36,430 nt of DNA from Armatimonadota bacterium (GTDB taxonomy: Bacteria > Armatimonadota > Zipacnadia > UBA1398 > JAKPQA01), in the NCBI GenBank assembly GCA_029547025.1, contig JAKPQA010000143.1:1-36430 (forward strand), written 5' to 3'. Below the pieces are notes generated by a model that saw only the letters and a program-made list of their open reading frames with translations, did not search any database and was not told the DNA's origin. The position numbers and the translations under genes are program-made. Of the stretch, positions 16,569 to 25,211 are shown piece after piece. How positions within the stretch are numbered: the stretch's first letter is position 1; every line of letters begins with the position of its first letter.

Positions 16569-17801
16569 ATGCAGGCAGGTCACGGAACCGTGACGCGCGC
16601 AGCGCTGGCGGCACTGCTGTTCCTCGGCCCCCACTGTGCGGCGAGCGGAACGAGTGGGGACGAACCCACGTACCTCACGATCCTCGGTCAGCCGGAGGAG
16701 TTCGCCGCCGAGTTCCCGCCCACCCCGAAGGACGCGTCGCGCCAGGTCGGGTTCGCCATCCTGCTCTACACGCTGAAGACGCCGCCCGAGCACATGGCGT
16801 GGCAGGTAGAGCAGGCGCTCGACAAGGCGGAGCAGACGGGTTACCCGGTGCTGATCCACCTGGACGACTGGAACTACCCCCGCGCCTCCGCTGATCCCCA
16901 GGTCGTGGAGTGGACAGCGTTCCCCCAGAAGGGCGAGTACCACGGGCCCCTCGTCAGGCGGCGGTGGATCAACTGGGGTTCGTGGTTCACCACCGAGGCG
17001 CCCCCCAACTTCGAGAGCCCGCGGTTTCGCGCCGACGTGAGGCAGCGGCTGAAGGCCATCGCCCGGCCCATCGCACAGCGGTTGCGGTGCTGGCGGGTCG
17101 AGGGGCGGGCTCACCTGTTTGCCGGCCTGGTCGTCGGCTGGGAGTCGGGCTACTACACATCACCGGTGTTCGGTGCGGCCAGTCGGCCGCGGGTCGGCGA
17201 TGACGTGTTCGGCGACGACGATGTCGTGCGCACCGGCTATGCGGCGCTCACGGCGCGTGGGCACACGGCCAAGTCGATCCGGGAGCGGGCGCGTCGCGAG
17301 GGGAAGACTGAGCCTGAGGTCCTCCGCGAGCTGATGCAGGACGTGGTGCACGACTACTCGGCCTTCTTGGCCCATGTCTGTCGGTCGGCGGGCATTCCGC
17401 GGGACCGCATCTACACGCACTACACGGGCATCAGCGCGCTGCCGGATGCGGCCATCCCGGCCGATCTGCGGGAGGACGGCCGGAACATGCCGCTCCGGGC
17501 GGCCGTCAACGACGACTCACGGCCAGGCATCACGGCCACGGCGCCGTGGACAGATATCGGCCGGGCAGCGACCATCTTCCGCGAGCGGGGCCGACGCCAG
17601 TGGGGCGCTGTCGAGGTGGAGTTCACCGATGCCACGCGGCCGGAAGAGGCCGCCCTGAGCTATCTGGAGTCGCTCAGCGACAGCGGGGCGCGCGTCATCT
17701 GCATCTTTGGCTGGTGGGAGCCCGTGGGGCACCTCTTCGGCGTCCGCCGCAGCGGCGCCGTACCGGCCATGAAGCAGTGGCTGGCGGGAGGCCGCAAGTG
17801 A
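16569..17801 (+). CDS. Exported protein of unknown function, possibly glycosidase-like
   Basis: This 410-residue protein starts at ATG 16569 with GGAGGT seven bases upstream. It opens with a signal peptide (TRAALAALLFLGPHCAASG). The mature part has barrel-like motifs: PVLIHLDDWNY, LVVGWESGYYTSP, RDRIYTHYTGI and ICIFGWWEP. Aromatic and acidic residues at strand ends suggest a TIM-barrel carbohydrate enzyme, but I cannot place it in a family. It overlaps the next MFS gene by four bases (GTGA), so the two are translationally coupled. That links it to transport of a product or substrate. A longer reading frame upstream to 16425 lacks a signal peptide at its start and a ribosome site, so I rejected it. 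Confidence 0.75.
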   Translation: MQAGHGTVTRAALAALLFLGPHCAASGTSGDEPTYLTILGQPEEFAAEFPPTPKDASRQVGFAILLYTLKTPPEHMAWQVEQALDKAEQTGYPVLIHLDDWNYPRASADPQVVEWTAFPQKGEYHGPLVRRRWINWGSWFTTEAPPNFESPRFRADVRQRLKAIARPIAQRLRCWRVEGRAHLFAGLVVGWESGYYTSPVFGAASRPRVGDDVFGDDDVVRTGYAALTARGHTAKSIRERARREGKTEPEVLRELMQDVVHDYSAFLAHVCRSAGIPRDRIYTHYTGISALPDAAIPADLREDGRNMPLRAAVNDDSRPGITATAPWTDIGRAATIFRERGRRQWGAVEVEFTDATRPEEAALSYLESLSDSGARVICIFGWWEPVGHLFGVRRSGAVPAMKQWLAGGRK

Positions 17802-19138
17802 GCGATGACAGCCCCGGCCCGGAGCAAACTGCCGGCTGGGCTCACTCTCCCATCCTGACGCGCAACTTCGTGCTCGGCGTGCTCAATGGCACACTGTTCA
17901 TGAGCACGACGAGGCTCGTCGACCCCGGAGCGCTGCTGAGCCTGCTGATCCTCCGGCTGACGGACTCCCCGCGCATGATCGGCGTGATGGCCTTCGCCAG
18001 CAGCCTGGGATGGTTCTGGCCGGCGGTGTTCGTGGCCAACCGGGCGGGCAACCGGCCGCGTAAGCTGAGCATCTACCGCGACATGGCTGTCGTGCGGATC
18101 ATCCTGCTGTGGACGGCGGCTCTCGTCACCTTCTCGCACCTGGCGAAGGACGCCCCCCTCGTGCTGTTCTGGTTGCTGGCGGTCGCGGCGTTCGGTCAGA
18201 ACTCGGCGAGCGGCGTGGCCTACGTGCCCTTCATGGAGGTCGTGGGCAAGTCCGTGCCCACGGCCCACCGCGGGCTGTTCCTGGCACTCCGGTTCAGCTC
18301 CGCCGAGCTACTTGGTGTCGGCGTGGCGGCATTGGCGGGCTATTTCCTCTCGGGGGCCAGTGGGCTTACGTACCCAGCGAACTTCGGCTGGATGCTCTCG
18401 CTGGCGGCTCTGCTCCAGTCGGCGAGCATGTTGATGTTCATCCTGATCCGAGAACCGGCGGGCGCCGTGGAGAGCCGTCAATTCCCCTTCTCGGTGTTCC
18501 TGAGGCGCGGTGTCCGGTTCTTCCGCCGGGACCGCTCACTCCGGAACTTCACGGTCTTGCGTCTGATGAACAGCTTCGCGTCGATGTCGCTGCCGTTCAT
18601 GGCGGCTTTCGCGAAGCAAGACCTGGGCGTCGCGGACTCGACCATCGGCTACTTCATGAGCGTGGCGGCAGGTGCCGCGCTGGTGGCGAACCTGGTCTGG
18701 GGAAGAGTAGGGGATACGCGCGGCAATCGTCTCGTGTTGATCGCTTACGCGGGGCTCTCGATCCTTCCGGCAGTCGTGGCGTTGATCGCTGCCACGACGT
18801 CGCCCGGGCAGGTGACGCTTCCTCTCGTCGGCGTCGCCGACGTTCGCGTCGTCTTGGTGGGCGTGGTATTCTTCCTGGGAGGGCTAACGGGGCCGGGACG
18901 CCAGTTTGGCGAGGCCAACTACATCCTCGACCTGGCCCCGGAACGCCGGCGGAGCGCCTACCTGGGCATCAGTCATACCCTTTCGGCGCCGCAGACGCTG
19001 GTCCCGATACTGGCGGGTTGGATCGCCGAGGACACGTCCTATGCGGTCCTGTTCGGTGCCACGGCCGTCTTCGCCGCGCTGACGACGGCCCTCGCGATCA
19101 CCGGGCTCCACGAGCCGCGCAGAGCCGAACTCACCTGA
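17798..19138 (+). CDS. MFS transporter (first of a tandem pair)
   Basis: This 446-residue protein starts at GTG 17798, overlapping the previous stop by four bases, with GGAGG six bases upstream. It has about twelve membrane segments in two halves. The loop RVGDTRGNRLVLIAYAG is the MFS motif-A equivalent between segments 8 and 9. APERRRSAYLGISHTL near the C-terminus is shared almost exactly with the neighbour at 19178. It should move a small solute by ion-coupled transport across the inner membrane. Coupling with the exported protein upstream suggests a sugar or glycan fragment. Substrate and direction are not determined. Confidence 0.88.
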   Translation: MSDDSPGPEQTAGWAHSPILTRNFVLGVLNGTLFMSTTRLVDPGALLSLLILRLTDSPRMIGVMAFASSLGWFWPAVFVANRAGNRPRKLSIYRDMAVVRIILLWTAALVTFSHLAKDAPLVLFWLLAVAAFGQNSASGVAYVPFMEVVGKSVPTAHRGLFLALRFSSAELLGVGVAALAGYFLSGASGLTYPANFGWMLSLAALLQSASMLMFILIREPAGAVESRQFPFSVFLRRGVRFFRRDRSLRNFTVLRLMNSFASMSLPFMAAFAKQDLGVADSTIGYFMSVAAGAALVANLVWGRVGDTRGNRLVLIAYAGLSILPAVVALIAATTSPGQVTLPLVGVADVRVVLVGVVFFLGGLTGPGRQFGEANYILDLAPERRRSAYLGISHTLSAPQTLVPILAGWIAEDTSYAVLFGATAVFAALTTALAITGLHEPRRAELT

Positions 19139-19151
19139 GACGGCCGCGCCG

Positions 19152-19170
19152 CCCGTGTTGCCCACACGGG
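19152..19170 (+). other. Hairpin between the two MFS genes
   Basis: CCCGTGT 19152-19158 pairs perfectly with ACACGGG 19164-19170 around five bases, ending seven bases before the ATG of the second MFS gene. It covers the only G-rich stretch that could serve as that gene's ribosome site. It might limit translation of the second gene or stabilise the upstream part of the message. Confidence 0.4.
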
Positions 19171-19177
19171 GCCGACG

Positions 19178-20548
19178 ATGCCAGAGGTGGGGGAACAGCA
19201 GACGGTATCCGGGGCGCCATCGGGCCTCGCCGCCGCACACGCCGGGCCAGTCGTGCTGGAGAAGCGCAACTTCTGGTTGGGCGTGGCCAACGGATGCCTC
19301 GTCCTCGTGGGCGACCGGCTGGTTCAGGCCAGCAATGTGCTGCCCTTCCTCATTCTCGGCTGGACGGACCAGAAGTGGGTCGTCGGTCTACTCAACGCCG
19401 TCACAGCCGTAGGCTTCACCATCCCCCAGGTGTTCATGGCCCGGGCGCTGGAGAACCGGCCGCGGAAGATGCCCTTCTACTGGCTGGGCAGTGCCCTGCG
19501 GATCGTCTGCATGGGCGCCATTACCGCCATGCTGCTATGGGCACCGACGGATCGGCCCGTCCTGCTGCTGGTGGCCTTCTTCGCGCTCTATGGGCTGTTC
19601 ATGGCCAGCGCGGCCGTCTCGACTTTGCCCTTCAACGACATCCTGGCGAAGTCCATCCCGGCCAATCGGCGTGGGTCCTACATGATGTGGCGCCGGTCGG
19701 GCTCCTGCATTCTGATCCTGCTGATCAGCAGCCCCATCGCCCGACACCTGCTGTCGCCCAGATCGGGCTATGCGTTCCCCAGGAACTTCGGGATGCTGTT
19801 TGCCATCGCCCTGGCCTTCATGGCGTCGGCGTGGATCGTCTTCTCGCTGTGCCGCGAGCCCATCCGACCCGTGCAGCGGCGCCGGATCACGGTGGCGCAG
19901 CACTTGCAGCGCGGCCCCAGGCTGTGGCGGCGGGACGCGTCCTTCCGCGGGCTGCTTCAGGTCACCGCACTGACGACGCTCTCATCCATGACCCTCAGTT
20001 TCTACGCCCCGTTCGCCAAGGACGCGCTGAAGGCACCGGCCAGCGTGGCCGGGCTCTTTCTGTTCCTGGACGCGGGCGCCGCGCTCATCGGCAACATCGT
20101 GTGGGCATCGCTGGGAGACCGGCGCGGTAACAGGATCGTGCTGATCGGATCGGGCGCTACCGGCATCGCCGGGGCGGCCCTGATGCTTGTTGCATGCGCC
20201 CTTCCGCTGACTCCGGTGCGCATGCCCGGACTCGGCCCGGTGCCCCTGCCGATGCTGCTGGTATTCGCGACCGTGGCGGCCGGGGCGTTCTTCGCTCAAG
20301 CGAAGATGGTCGGGGAGCAGAACTACCTGCTCGAGATCGCGCCGGAGCGCCGTCGACCGAGCTACCTCGGGTTCAACAGCGCCATGCAGTTGCCTCTCGC
20401 CCTGGTCCCCGTGCTGGCCGGGGCGGTGGTCGACCGGTTCTCCTACGCGCCGCTATTCGCTCTGTCGCTGCTGGGCGGCGTATTGGCCGTGGTGCGCGCC
20501 ATGGCCCTACGGGAGCCGCGCGAGCGGGACGCGCCCGGCACCGCCTAG
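19178..20548 (+). CDS. MFS transporter (second of a tandem pair)
   Basis: This 456-residue paralogue of the preceding transporter also has about twelve membrane segments. SLGDRRGNRIVLIGSG in the second half matches the motif-A loop, and IAPERRRPSYLGFNS near the C-terminus is the shared signature. The N-terminus has about 28 soluble residues before the first segment. ATG 19178 is used although its ribosome site is weak and lies within a hairpin. The 39-bp spacer and same strand suggest one transcript with the first MFS gene. The pair could form a heterodimer, act on different substrates, or be a recent duplication; by eye they are clearly divergent, so the duplication is not new. Confidence 0.87.
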   Translation: MPEVGEQQTVSGAPSGLAAAHAGPVVLEKRNFWLGVANGCLVLVGDRLVQASNVLPFLILGWTDQKWVVGLLNAVTAVGFTIPQVFMARALENRPRKMPFYWLGSALRIVCMGAITAMLLWAPTDRPVLLLVAFFALYGLFMASAAVSTLPFNDILAKSIPANRRGSYMMWRRSGSCILILLISSPIARHLLSPRSGYAFPRNFGMLFAIALAFMASAWIVFSLCREPIRPVQRRRITVAQHLQRGPRLWRRDASFRGLLQVTALTTLSSMTLSFYAPFAKDALKAPASVAGLFLFLDAGAALIGNIVWASLGDRRGNRIVLIGSGATGIAGAALMLVACALPLTPVRMPGLGPVPLPMLLVFATVAAGAFFAQAKMVGEQNYLLEIAPERRRPSYLGFNSAMQLPLALVPVLAGAVVDRFSYAPLFALSLLGGVLAVVRAMALREPRERDAPGTA

Positions 20549-20560
20549 CCGCTCCGCCGC

Positions 20561-21598
20561 CTACGGGAAGCAGCACTCCTCCATGGCCTCGCACAGCGCG
20601 ACGATGTTCGCGAGCGGAACATCGGCACCCCACACGCCGGCGCTGAGCATCAGGCCACCCTCCGGGGCAGCCATGGCATCGACGACCTGGCGAACCTGGT
20701 CGCGGAGCTCCTGAGGAGTCAGGAAAGGGAAGCTCTGCCGATCGAGATCGACGGTGGCGCATACCCGCCCCTTGTAGGCGCGGACAATGCCCTCGAGCGT
20801 GTTCGCGCGGAGCTGAGGGTCGTGCATCGAGATGCCACACTCGATGAGGTCGTCGACAATCTCAAGCAGGCGGCCGTCAGAGGAGAGACAGACATGGGCA
20901 CCGGCCTGACGGCATGACTGAAACAGCCGCATGAACATGGGCTTGATGTAGCGGCGGAACTTCTCCGGGCTGATCATCAAGGCGTTCTGCGTTCCGATAT
21001 CGGTGTGGAACCCGACCGCGTCGACGCCGAGGTCGAGCCACCGCCGGACCAGGGCCATCTCGTGGTCGGAGAGCATCTGGATCAGGCGCGGGAGATGGGG
21101 ATCGTCGGTGGCGAAGTCCAGCATGAGGTTCTCGAAGCCGCGGAGGAAGTACAGGCGGTCGAAAAGCCGCTCGCCATCGCCGACGGTCAGGTGGCCGGCT
21201 GCTCTGGCCGCCACGATGTGTCTGGCGATGGCATCCCAGTCGCGAGCGCCGCGCTCGCTGAGGGTCGCGATGTCAGGCGGCCGGTACGTCTCAAGGGCGT
21301 CCCAGTCTGTCAGAGGGGACTCGACGACGATGCCCTCGAGCCCCTCCTGAGCGTTGTACCAGACGCAGCCCCAGTTGTCGCGGAAGTACTCGCCCTGGCG
21401 GTAGACGGGGGGCATCTCATCGAAGAACTGGCCGCCTTGCCCCTGGTAGCCGGGGAAGAGCTTGTGGAAGTCCATGAGGACCCGTTCGAGCTCTCCGCGG
21501 TAATGTCTCCACACAATGGGCGCGAAGCCGATCCCGCACGGGATCCACTCGGGCCCGCGGAACTCGATGGCGCGCAGCCAGTTCTCGCGATGTGTCAT
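20561..21598 (-). CDS. UROD-family protein, second copy
   Basis: This 345-residue protein has the UROD/MtaA fold, like the protein at 1955-3097. GAHVCLSSDG keeps the His235-x-Cys237 pair that binds zinc in methyltransferase members. The third ligand position (VWGADVPL region near the C-terminus) has neither Cys nor His, so zinc binding may be incomplete. FHTDIGTQNALMISPEKFR and KGRVCATVDLD are family-like. The start is ATG 21598; no strong ribosome site is seen, and the PAS/kinase gene ends 55 bp upstream on the same strand. It is convergent with the MFS pair, 12 bp away. It may be a sugar- or methyl-metabolism enzyme of unknown reaction; heme-pathway HemE is unlikely. Confidence 0.82.
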   Translation of the reverse strand: MTHRENWLRAIEFRGPEWIPCGIGFAPIVWRHYRGELERVLMDFHKLFPGYQGQGGQFFDEMPPVYRQGEYFRDNWGCVWYNAQEGLEGIVVESPLTDWDALETYRPPDIATLSERGARDWDAIARHIVAARAAGHLTVGDGERLFDRLYFLRGFENLMLDFATDDPHLPRLIQMLSDHEMALVRRWLDLGVDAVGFHTDIGTQNALMISPEKFRRYIKPMFMRLFQSCRQAGAHVCLSSDGRLLEIVDDLIECGISMHDPQLRANTLEGIVRAYKGRVCATVDLDRQSFPFLTPQELRDQVRQVVDAMAAPEGGLMLSAGVWGADVPLANIVALCEAMEECCFP

Positions 21599-21653
21599 GG
21601 CGAGCGGCCCCCGGTGCGGACGATCGCACCCGTATGGCGGAGCCGACCCCCCC

Positions 21654-22721
21654 TCAGCACGGCGATGGCCCGCCCTCGTCGGGCCCCGGATCGGCCATCA
21701 CGACGCGGTACTCGAGTTCCGGGCCATCGGCCAGGGCCGATATGGCCCAGCCGTGCGCCACAGCAACGGCTCGGCAGAAGGCAAAGGCACAGGGGGATCC
21801 GAGTCGCTTGAGCCGTTCACGCACCTCGGGGGAGCGGAAGGGGTCGAAGGCGCGCGATGCTTCCTCAGGCACCCCGTCGAGCACGGTGAGGCGAACGGCC
21901 AGCTCGATGGCGCCATGGGGTAGATCGCGAGACTGGATCCGCACGGTACCGCCACGTGGCGACGCGTCCACCGCGGCCTTGGCCAGGTTCTGCACCAGTC
22001 GTGAGAACCGATCGGGGTCAGCATCCACTGTCCGGTCGACATCGTGCAGGCGAACATCGAGCGTGATGCCAGCGTCATCCGCATCACCTCGGACGAACTC
22101 GAGCCCAGACGCGATCCCCCGCCCAAGGGGCACGGGTTCGCGCTGGAGGCGAGTCAAGCCCACCTCCAGGCGTGCCACGTCGTGCGCGTCACTGACCAGG
22201 CGGAGCGTGCGGTCGCAGGCCACCTGAGCGCGCTCCAGAAATGCAAGCACGTGGCGAGGCAGGTTCTCGCCACCCAGGGTCTGAGCGGCCTCGATGCCGA
22301 GCACTACTGCGGACACCGCTGCACGAATGTCGTGGTTGAGGGTGCTACCAAGGTCGGTGCGGAGCTCCAGAAGGCCTCGACAATCGGCGGCGGGCGAGAG
22401 GATCTCGGCGCCGGCTCCGCCCGCAAGCGCCGCCTGGCGGACGAGCACGGGTGCATCGGGCCGGCCCGGGATTCGGAGCACGCGGCCCACGCCCTCGCAA
22501 GGGATGCCACCCGCCAGGAAAGCGAAGGGCGGGCATCCGCCGTCCTCGACGTAGGTGCCGAGCTCGGCGGCCACTCGCCCGATCAGGGGCTCCCCACGCA
22601 CGCCGAAGAGCTCCTCGGCGGCCGCGTTGGCGAACACGACGCGGCCGCCCGAGTCGGCCACAACAACGGCCTCGCACAACAGCGACCACAGGGCCGGGTC
22701 AGGCTCAGCCGGCAGTGACAC
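21654..22721 (-). CDS. PAS-domain histidine kinase-like protein with degenerate ATP-binding domain
   Basis: This 355-residue protein lacks membrane segments. Residues about 10-100 are a PAS sensor domain (VVVADSGGRVVFANAAAEELFG). Residues 120-190 are a dimerisation helix with the phospho-acceptor motif NHDIRAAV, His130. The ATPase domain follows, but its key residues are lost. The N box LVQNLAKAAVDAS has Ala249 where the magnesium-binding Asn should be. The DxGxG box is reduced to LDGVPEE. The GTGLGL box reads GSPCAFAF. It is therefore probably unable to bind ATP normally and may act as a phospho-acceptor, phosphatase or scaffold. GTG 22721 is preceded by GGGGGTGA. No response-regulator gene is adjacent. 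It lies in a leftward set with biotin ligase and an FGGY kinase. Confidence 0.8.
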   Translation of the reverse strand: MSLPAEPDPALWSLLCEAVVVADSGGRVVFANAAAEELFGVRGEPLIGRVAAELGTYVEDGGCPPFAFLAGGIPCEGVGRVLRIPGRPDAPVLVRQAALAGGAGAEILSPAADCRGLLELRTDLGSTLNHDIRAAVSAVVLGIEAAQTLGGENLPRHVLAFLERAQVACDRTLRLVSDAHDVARLEVGLTRLQREPVPLGRGIASGLEFVRGDADDAGITLDVRLHDVDRTVDADPDRFSRLVQNLAKAAVDASPRGGTVRIQSRDLPHGAIELAVRLTVLDGVPEEASRAFDPFRSPEVRERLKRLGSPCAFAFCRAVAVAHGWAISALADGPELEYRVVMADPGPDEGGPSPC

Positions 22722-22759
22722 GAGCGTTCACCCCCAAGGGCACCGCAAGACCACGAACC

Positions 22760-23542
22760 TCAGGCCGGTCTGTTCACCAGAGCCACGCGGACGCGGCCCG
22801 CCACGAGCTCACGGAGCGCCCCACTATCGTCCTCGACGATCAGGGCGCCGGTCTGGGTAATATCCCGCCCCACACAGACGAACTCCTCCGCCCCCAGGGA
22901 CACTTCGAGCCGGTGTCCGAGACAGATGTCGGTTCGACGCCACCCATCGATGATGGGCTCCGGGCGCGGAGCGAGCCGCGCATCCAGCAGGCCGCCCAGC
23001 ACATCCAGCACCGAGGCGCCCACCAGGCTTCGGTCCACCGGTGCACCGAGTTCAACCCGGAGGGAGGTGGCGCCGCGAGGCGGGGCCTCCGGAAGCTGGT
23101 GAGCCGCCTCGTTCGCGTTCAGCCCGATACCGATACTCACATAGGCGAGCCGATGCTCGTGGATCGCGGATTCCACGAGGACTCCGGCAAGCTTGCGGCC
23201 ACGCGCCCACACGTCGTTGGGCCACTTGGTGGCAGACTTCACTCCGAGCCGTCGAACGGCCTCGGCCACGGCATGGGCCGCGGCCAGCGAGTAGAGGCCC
23301 ACGGCCTCGGGGGCTGCCACGGGCCGCAAGAGCACACTGAACGCGAGCCCGAGGCCCGGGACGCTGTGCCAGACCGCACCTCGCCGCCCGCGGCCCGCGG
23401 TCTGTTCCTCGGCAGCGACGAGGATCGCCGGCGCACCCGGCTGGAAGGCCAGATCTCGAGCCGCGTCCATCGTCGAGCCCACGCGATCCAGGTGCACCAC
23501 TCGCCCGATCCAGTCCGGGATCGGAGCCAGCTCAGACCACAT
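22760..23542 (-). CDS. birA: Biotin--[acetyl-CoA-carboxylase] ligase, catalytic type
   Basis: This 260-residue enzyme attaches biotin to the carboxyl-carrier protein through biotinyl-AMP. GRGRRG at residues 50-55 closes over biotinyl-AMP, KWPND at 106-110 is the catalytic signature, and RKLAGVLVE follows with Lys117. VSIGIGLN and the C-terminal SH3-like part (GHRLEVSLG, GALIVEDDSG) complete the enzyme. The N-terminal winged-helix DNA-binding domain of repressor-type BirA is absent, so it should not control biotin genes. ATG 23542 overlaps the stop of the upstream FGGY gene by 11 bases, which implies translational coupling. There is no biotin synthesis gene in the window. Confidence 0.92.
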   Translation of the reverse strand: MWSELAPIPDWIGRVVHLDRVGSTMDAARDLAFQPGAPAILVAAEEQTAGRGRRGAVWHSVPGLGLAFSVLLRPVAAPEAVGLYSLAAAHAVAEAVRRLGVKSATKWPNDVWARGRKLAGVLVESAIHEHRLAYVSIGIGLNANEAAHQLPEAPPRGATSLRVELGAPVDRSLVGASVLDVLGGLLDARLAPRPEPIIDGWRRTDICLGHRLEVSLGAEEFVCVGRDITQTGALIVEDDSGALRELVAGRVRVALVNRPA

Positions 23543-25076
23543 GGCCCGCCACTTCGTGCATCAGGTCTTTCAGAGCGGGATAGGTGCGGACGTACTTGTC
23601 GAAGTAGAAGTCATACTCGGCGCGGTTCGCGGCATTGGGTTCGACACGGTCCGTGGTACGCACCATCTGGGCTGCGGCCTCGGGGATGGACGGGAACAGG
23701 CCGGCCGCCACGGCACCGAGGATTGCGGAACCCAGCGCCGCCGCCTCCTGGACCTCGGTGAGGGTGATGGGCAGCCCACAGGCATCGGCGTGGATCTGCA
23801 GCCACAACCGGCTCCGCGCCCCGCCGCCGCACGCGTAGATCTCCGTAGGCGAGAAACCCGCCGCCGCCATATCCTCGACGATGTGGCGCGTGCCGAAGGC
23901 GGTCCCCTCGTAGATGGCCCGGAGGATGTGCCCGGGGCCGTGCCGCAACCCCAGGCCCCACAGCGCCCCCCGGGCCAGAGGATCACGCAACGGCGTGCGA
24001 TTGCCCTGGAAGTAGTCCACGCACACCACGCCTTCACTGCCGATCGGTACTCGAGCGGCCTCGGCGTCGAGGAGTGCGTAGATGCTCTGGCCGCGGGCCT
24101 TGGCCTCCGCGGCATAGGTACCGCAGAAGCCATCGGCGAACCACTTCACGATGGAGCCGGTGGCCGTCTGGCCGCCTTCGAGCACCCACGCGCCCAGCGT
24201 GAGGGCATCCGGGAACGGCCCCCACACGTTCGAGCCGAACACACCGTGGGCGCAGAGGCACATGTGGCAGGTGGACGACCCCATGACCAGGGCCATCCGG
24301 CCCGGCTCGACGACATTGAGGCCGATCATGCCCATGTAGGCATCGATGCCGCCCACGGCCACTGGCGTACCCGCATTGAGGCCCAGGCGTTCGGCCGCGA
24401 TGGGAGTGAGCTCGCCCGCCCGGTCACCCACGGGCCGCACATCCTGCACATACTTGGTCCTCCAGTCGGCGAGGCCCAGGCTCTCCAAAAGGTCGCCCGC
24501 GTAGCCACCGTCGGGTCGGGCGTAGTTCCACTTGCAGGTCAGCGTGTTGAGTGAGGCCACCCAGTTGCCTGTGAGGTGGAAGGTCAGGAACTCGGAGCAG
24601 TCGACGATGCGCGCCGCCCGGCGGTAGGTCTCCGGCTCGTTGGCCTTAAGCCAGAGCGACTTTGGGATACCCCACTCGGGCGAGACCGGGCCGCCCGCAT
24701 AACGGAGGATGGGGTGCCCCGTCGCCGAGAGAACGGCGGCCTCACGATGCGCCCGTTGATCCATCCAGAGCAGCGCTGGGCGCAGCGGAGTCCCATGGTC
24801 ATCGACCGCCACCGGCGTGCACGCGGTAGTATCGAGCCCGATGCCGCACACGTCCTCGGGCCGAATCCCGGCCTGGCTCAGACAGTCGCGGACCGTGTGG
24901 GTCATGGCCCTGAGCCAGTCCTCGGGGTTCTGCTCAGCCCAGCTCACCTGCGGGTATGTTGTCTCAAAGCCCTCGACCGCCTGGGCGACAGGGTTACCGG
25001 CCAGATCGAAGAGGGCCGAGCGCAGAGACTGAGTGCCGCAGTCGACACCGAGCACATACGGAGGTGCTCCCGCCAT
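23532..25076 (-). CDS. FGGY-family carbohydrate kinase (ribulokinase/xylulokinase-like)
   Basis: This 514-residue kinase has VLGVDCGTQSLRSALFD at the N-terminus, AVGGIDAYMG with the catalytic Asp245, and the FGGY signature YACGGGARSRLWLQI. The end, YDFYFDKYVRTYPALKD, resembles ribulokinase-type members. It lacks the GQMHG motif of the xylulokinase at 5201; the equivalent is GLDTTACTPV. It probably phosphorylates another ketose or polyol, such as ribulose, but I cannot settle which. ATG 25076 is chosen because GGAGGG lies seven bases upstream; ATG 25082 would be too close to it. It heads a leftward cluster with birA, and its promoter must lie in the 135-bp gap to the TPR gene. Confidence 0.9.
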   Translation of the reverse strand: MAGAPPYVLGVDCGTQSLRSALFDLAGNPVAQAVEGFETTYPQVSWAEQNPEDWLRAMTHTVRDCLSQAGIRPEDVCGIGLDTTACTPVAVDDHGTPLRPALLWMDQRAHREAAVLSATGHPILRYAGGPVSPEWGIPKSLWLKANEPETYRRAARIVDCSEFLTFHLTGNWVASLNTLTCKWNYARPDGGYAGDLLESLGLADWRTKYVQDVRPVGDRAGELTPIAAERLGLNAGTPVAVGGIDAYMGMIGLNVVEPGRMALVMGSSTCHMCLCAHGVFGSNVWGPFPDALTLGAWVLEGGQTATGSIVKWFADGFCGTYAAEAKARGQSIYALLDAEAARVPIGSEGVVCVDYFQGNRTPLRDPLARGALWGLGLRHGPGHILRAIYEGTAFGTRHIVEDMAAAGFSPTEIYACGGGARSRLWLQIHADACGLPITLTEVQEAAALGSAILGAVAAGLFPSIPEAAAQMVRTTDRVEPNAANRAEYDFYFDKYVRTYPALKDLMHEVAGHVV

Positions 25077-25211
25077 TCCCATTCCCTCCGGGACTACGCT
25101 AGTCTGGTGGGCGGCTGCTTCGCCAGCCCCAGGGCCCCCTCCTCGTCGGGGCTCCGGGATGAGCGGCCGGGCCGAAGGGACGCGCCCTGGCATCGAGAGG
25201 AGGCCCCACCT

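Noticed and set aside
15214-16593. 459-codon open frame opposite the NDWNEW glycosidase
   Set aside because: Antisense shadow; the minus frame has a signal peptide, a ribosome site and family motifs.
18109-20130. 673-codon open frame across both MFS genes on the same strand
   Set aside because: It is out of frame with both transporters, is Arg/Gly-rich and has no membrane segments; a GC-rich shadow.
20561-21598. Heme-pathway uroporphyrinogen decarboxylase (hemE)
   Set aside because: It has the HxC methyltransferase-type motif, lacks the usual HemE N-terminal signature, and no heme genes are nearby.
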